Below are positions 58,487-64,000 of a DNA stretch of 64,000 bases, piece by piece (positions within the stretch are counted from its first letter, which is position 1; the number at the start of each line of letters is the position of its first letter). The notes beneath the pieces were generated by a model. The model did no database searches. It was given only the letters and a program-made list of their open reading frames with translations, and had not been told where the DNA came from. Source of the DNA: Ilyonectria destructans (taxonomy: Eukaryota > Ascomycota > Sordariomycetes > Hypocreales > Nectriaceae). The position numbers were made by a program, and so were the translations under genes. The stretch spans positions 2,976,001-3,040,000 of the forward strand of contig JAHEWK010000003.1 of assembly GCA_020740775.1 (NCBI GenBank). The letters are read 5' to 3'.

Positions 58487-61400
58487 TAAGAGATCCCAGA
58501 AAGCCACGCGGGAGGCGTTCATCCCAGGAGTTTTGGCGGTGTCGATCGCAGGGTCTCGAACGACGGGACGGAATATTTCTGGCCACTGGAAGCCTTTTGT
58601 TTGGTAAGTTTTGGCTATGATGGTGGTCGATCTGGAACGGTGACAATGGAAGACGGATGGACTGGGTTGATCGACAGGGCGCCCGAAGCTGAGATATTAT
58701 GTGGCGAAATAGGAAGGAAGGGTTTACGAGAGCTACATGATGTTATTTTAACTCGAAAGCTTGGTTCATTATTGTTTCTAGGTAATTATGTAGTTCTAGC
58801 ATGTTGTGTGAAGGGAAGCTTGCTTGCCATTGCGGGTTGAGCTTGTAAGTTGAGGCGTTCTGCACAAGTGATCTACAACTACATGGGCATTGCCTGCCCT
58901 TGTCCGAGGTATCAATTGGGGGTTACCCTTGGGTCGAATCTAAGATAAGACCCAAGACCCGTTGCCGGATGCGCTGGCGTTAGGGGCAGACAGATGACAG
59001 ATGACAGATGACAGTGACGTCTGCGTGGGCGGATGGGACTCGGCACAAGTGGAATGAATCATGGCGGCTGGGGTGGGAATGCAGGATGACGTCGGCGGGG
59101 TTGGGCGGCAGAAGAAAAAGTGCAACGATGGCAGCAGCAGGGGAATTTAGGGCAAAAAGCTCATGCATGCATGGGATGGAAAAGGAGCCAGGATGGAAAA
59201 AGAAACGACTGCAGCTAGCTGACCAAGAGGCAATTACTACGGAATACTCCGCAATAACTACGCAATAAGTGTCCCAGTACGGAGTGGTGTTTGTGTGGTT
59301 TGTGCGCTGTGGGACGGGGAGAGAAAGGGAAGAACAGAACATGGCCGATTTGTCACTGCGACCCCGATGCTTGGGACAAGTCTTACAAGGTACTGGCCTC
59401 GAGGGTCCTTAACAGAGCACACGTACAAGCCCACCGCATTTCGCAAGGGACTGTACTCGGCAAGTGTTAGAGACCAGACAGGGACAGCAGAGCAGGGCAG
59501 GGGCGGGCCGTTGGGGGCCGTGCACGCGAGAGCGGCTTGCCTCGTCTGGCGCTTCAGGGGAGGGGGTTATGTCTATGACGTCATGGAGGGGCCGTCGTTT
59601 TGGGGTCGGCGCGCAGCTGTGAGGATGAGGCGCGGATCGGAGGACGATGGGAGCAGCATTTCCAGGTTTTCGAGACGGCCATGGGACATGCCGGCATGCG
59701 GGAGCAAATCAGCGGGTGTGAGGTTACCATGATGATGGTGCTTTTCAGGGTGCTAGGCAAAAACGCCATCGCCCACCGGTATCTGCCAACAACTGATGGG
59801 CTTCTAGTGCCGGTGATGGAGGGACGGGAGAAGACGACTCGAGAAGACGGAAATCGGCATGGCATTGACACTGGGAATGGCCACCTACGTAGCTCATGCT
59901 AGAGAAGTCGGATAGCTTCCTAAGCTCCAATTGGATCTCGAAACACGGCATTTCGACTTCACACCGACTTCACACGCGCGACAACAGGGAGGGGCGCTGC
60001 AATGCATCCAAATGCATCCTTCCCCTCCCTCCAACAATACGGGATGGGACGACAACCTACATGCATAAGTTAGAGAAGCTGCCCGAGTCTTGATTCTGTC
60101 CCAGAGCCCATTCCCCTCTTTTCCCTCTTCTTCACTTCCATCTTTCGTCGAATCCCCTCCCTCTTCAAGCTCGTCCCGTCGCCTAAGCAAACCCACATCC
60201 ACAACCAGCCTTCACAACCGACACCACCCTCCCCACACGAACCTACGTATATCGCAAATCTCGATCCTTCACGACAGGGGGAAACAGAGACCCATCCAAG
60301 GAACGAACGAGAAGACAAACTCAAGGGAGAAAAAGAGGAACCACTGCGACCACTGCCACTGCATTGACGGATAATCTGAATACGTGCCCCTCACCTCGCG
60401 GCTACTTAGATTTCCCATCCCGTACAGTTTCCCGATCTCTTGTTTTTAGTCTGCCCTGCCTCTCTCCATCCCTCTCTCCGAACTTCGTGTTTTCACTGTT
60501 TTCCTCTTTTCGCCACTACGACGCTCAATCGTTACATCCGCTACGCAGCAGGGTAAGTGAAGCGTCTCATCCGGCTCTCAATGTTACCGCCACCACTGTC
60601 ACCAATTGCACCACCCCTCTTCCTTCTCCCGGACAGCGCACGCAGACAGACGAGTGCCACAGACGACCACAAGATGACCAGAGTGAGCACGAGGAGACGT
60701 GCAGAGCAGCACTAGGGCGAGCCACCAGACATACCCGTCGGCTTCCCAACGTCTTAATTGGGGAAACGGCAGCTAGCTTGCGTGACCGTGAGGTGGCTCG
60801 TTAAGCAGCTGTCGACGCACGCAACGCGCTGACCAAACCACCCACCGATTATAGTGCCCAGCTAAAATCGACAAGGGTGCGGCCTCGCATGGAACTGGAA
60901 ACGAATGCTCAGCTCGTCCGGGTCTTGCGCTGTCTCTGGGGTGTTTCTTTCTCCCTTCCTGCGTCCTTTCACTTTGGATGGCGTTTAGTCTTTCTTTCCC
61001 TTGAACCAATGGAGAATAGCAGATAGAGCGAACACTGCTAACCAAGACCAGTCGGCAATTGCAAAGTACATACCTACGCAATATATCGGCCCCGCCACCT
61101 CTATACGACCACCCACTACGCCAGACGCCAGCGCCAGCGCCGACGCCCGCCGCCTGCACCGACGCTTCCTCGCCTGTCCTGCAGAACGCCTCCGACGTGA
61201 CAGCACGCCTCCTCCCTTAGCAGCCGACTCGACGCGAGGACAAGACAAGAAGAAGCAAAAATCCAGGCGAGACAAACCGGGGAAACAAAAAGGAAAAAAA
61301 AACACCCCGCGACGACACAGGAGGAAACGAAGTCAACCCCTACAAGGCCGAAGCGAAAGGAAAAAAAGAAACGCGAAGCCGACCTTCCTAAACTCGACCG

Positions 61401-61775
61401 CGATCATCCCCTGCGCACGCTCGGTGTCTGAGAGTGACAGCGCAGTCCCAGTGGGAACCCGATCCGATTCCAGCGGCCTCTCCCCCCCGCTCCAAATCGC
61501 CCGCCAACCGCTAATCGTCCAGCGTGTCCCCCGTCCATCCACCATCCCTCATCCCTCCAAACGCTATCCACCCCCCCAAATCGTCCATCAGTTTTCACCC
61601 ACCGATTCTTCCTCCTCTTCCTGCAACTCCCTTGTCCAACTCCGAACATCTCATCCCATCCTACGCCGTCGATCGATCAACCGCCGACGTCTTGTTGCGA
61701 ATTTCCGCCCTCCCTTCCCCTCGCCATCTCCCTCTACATCCCCGCTCCCCTCTACGCTTCAACCCCGCCTTCACC

Positions 61776-63484
<1,709 letters not shown>

Positions 63485-64000
63485 ACAAGGGTGCTCCCAT
63501 TTATCAGGATAGGGTGATACTAGGGCGCAAGAGAAGGAGGCGCAAATGATACCACGAAATCACTCACATACACGCTCACCCATACCCATGCGTGCCAACG
63601 AGAGACGCGGAGCACACGCATAACCTCAAAGGCATGGATCTAACAAACGAATCACATCCAAACACGCACAAACACACACAAACGCACGTCTGGCGTTGGG
63701 GAGACAGAGGGGTGGACTTGGGGGGGGTTTCTCGTTTTTAGCTATATGTTTCCTGTAAGGTTTTTTCATGATACAACGGAGCACAAAAAATACACGACGC
63801 CGTAGGAGTTATGAAATTCCACTGATTGTATGTTGTGTACTCTTGCTCCTTTCCCCCTGCATTCGCCAATGTTGTATGTCCGACATCTAGCATTCAAGTG
63901 CTGCAGGATTCGTCGCCGGATGTTGGTACATGGTAAGGGTGGTAGTCCAGCGTAAGATTCATCCAGACCGCAAATCCGGGGCAGATACCAACAAGTCGAG
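63485..64000. other. Hog1 3' UTR and downstream DNA
   Basis: AC-rich 3' flank (CACACA repeats at 63560-63690) with no further gene visible before the window edge. Confidence 0.5.

Larger units (their letters stand above)
57373..61775. other. Intergenic, phosphorylase 3' side and Hog1 promoter
   Basis: The first 300 bp are the phosphorylase 3' UTR. One weak open frame at 58204-58476 is listed separately; the rest to about 60 kb has only unsupported frames. From about 60.1 kb to 61775 it is C/T- then A-rich, a probable long Hog1 leader. A consensus donor (GGGTAAGTGA at 60553) suggests a 5' UTR intron. Open frames here, such as 61001-61969, are not in frame with the kinase. Confidence 0.5.

Overview
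The window looks like nuclear DNA of a filamentous ascomycete (Pezizomycotina, probably Sordariomycetes). Coding regions are broken by short introns (about 46-140 bp) with GT(A/G)NGT donors, CTRAC-type branch sites and YAG acceptors. The products are typical eukaryotic ones: TFIIIC, cullin-1, a PP4 phosphatase, a group III G-alpha, glycogen phosphorylase and a Hog1-type MAP kinase. There are no operons and no bacterial features. Names come from protein motifs I recognise; no database search was possible. Exon borders were fixed by matching splice signals with reading phase.

Layout. 0-9.2 kb: the 3' end of a TFIIIC90-like subunit (+), a BTB protein with an acidic insert (+), a small secreted protein resembling cyanovirin-N lectins (-), and a membrane-anchored SH3 protein (-). 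9.2-14.5 kb: gene-poor, with a (CCTCTG)n repeat and a decayed DUF1295/steroid-reductase-like pseudogene (+). 14.7-18.4 kb: mitochondrial AFG1-type ATPase (-) and a GPI-anchored cupredoxin-like wall protein (-). 18.4-26 kb: mostly empty, with one RING-like gene (+). 26-28.8 kb: a bZIP factor, a small three-exon gene of unknown function and a Lys/Pro-rich nuclear-type protein, all (+). 29-34.1 kb: PP4 catalytic subunit (-), head to head with a small one-helix protein (+), then an Srf1-like four-helix membrane protein (+). 35.2-40.9 kb: cullin-1 (+) tail to tail with the AVL9 DENN-family trafficking protein (-). 40.9-49.7 kb: an 8.8-kb stretch without a convincing gene. 49.7-57.4 kb: group III G-alpha (+) and glycogen phosphorylase (+). 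61.8-63.5 kb: the Hog1 MAP kinase (+).

Several products belong to nutrient and stress signalling: the cAMP-linked G-alpha, Hog1, PP4, the phospholipase D regulator Srf1, and glycogen phosphorylase with an N-terminal PKA-type site. They are separate genes with their own promoters, and nothing in the sequence shows co-regulation. No CRISPR array, rRNA, convincing tRNA, intact transposon or complete secondary-metabolite cluster was seen. The least ordinary items are the cyanovirin-like secreted protein, the DUF1295 pseudogene, the two inserts in PP4, the acidic insert that splits the BTB domain, and the unrecognised small multi-exon genes at 27 and 30.7 kb.
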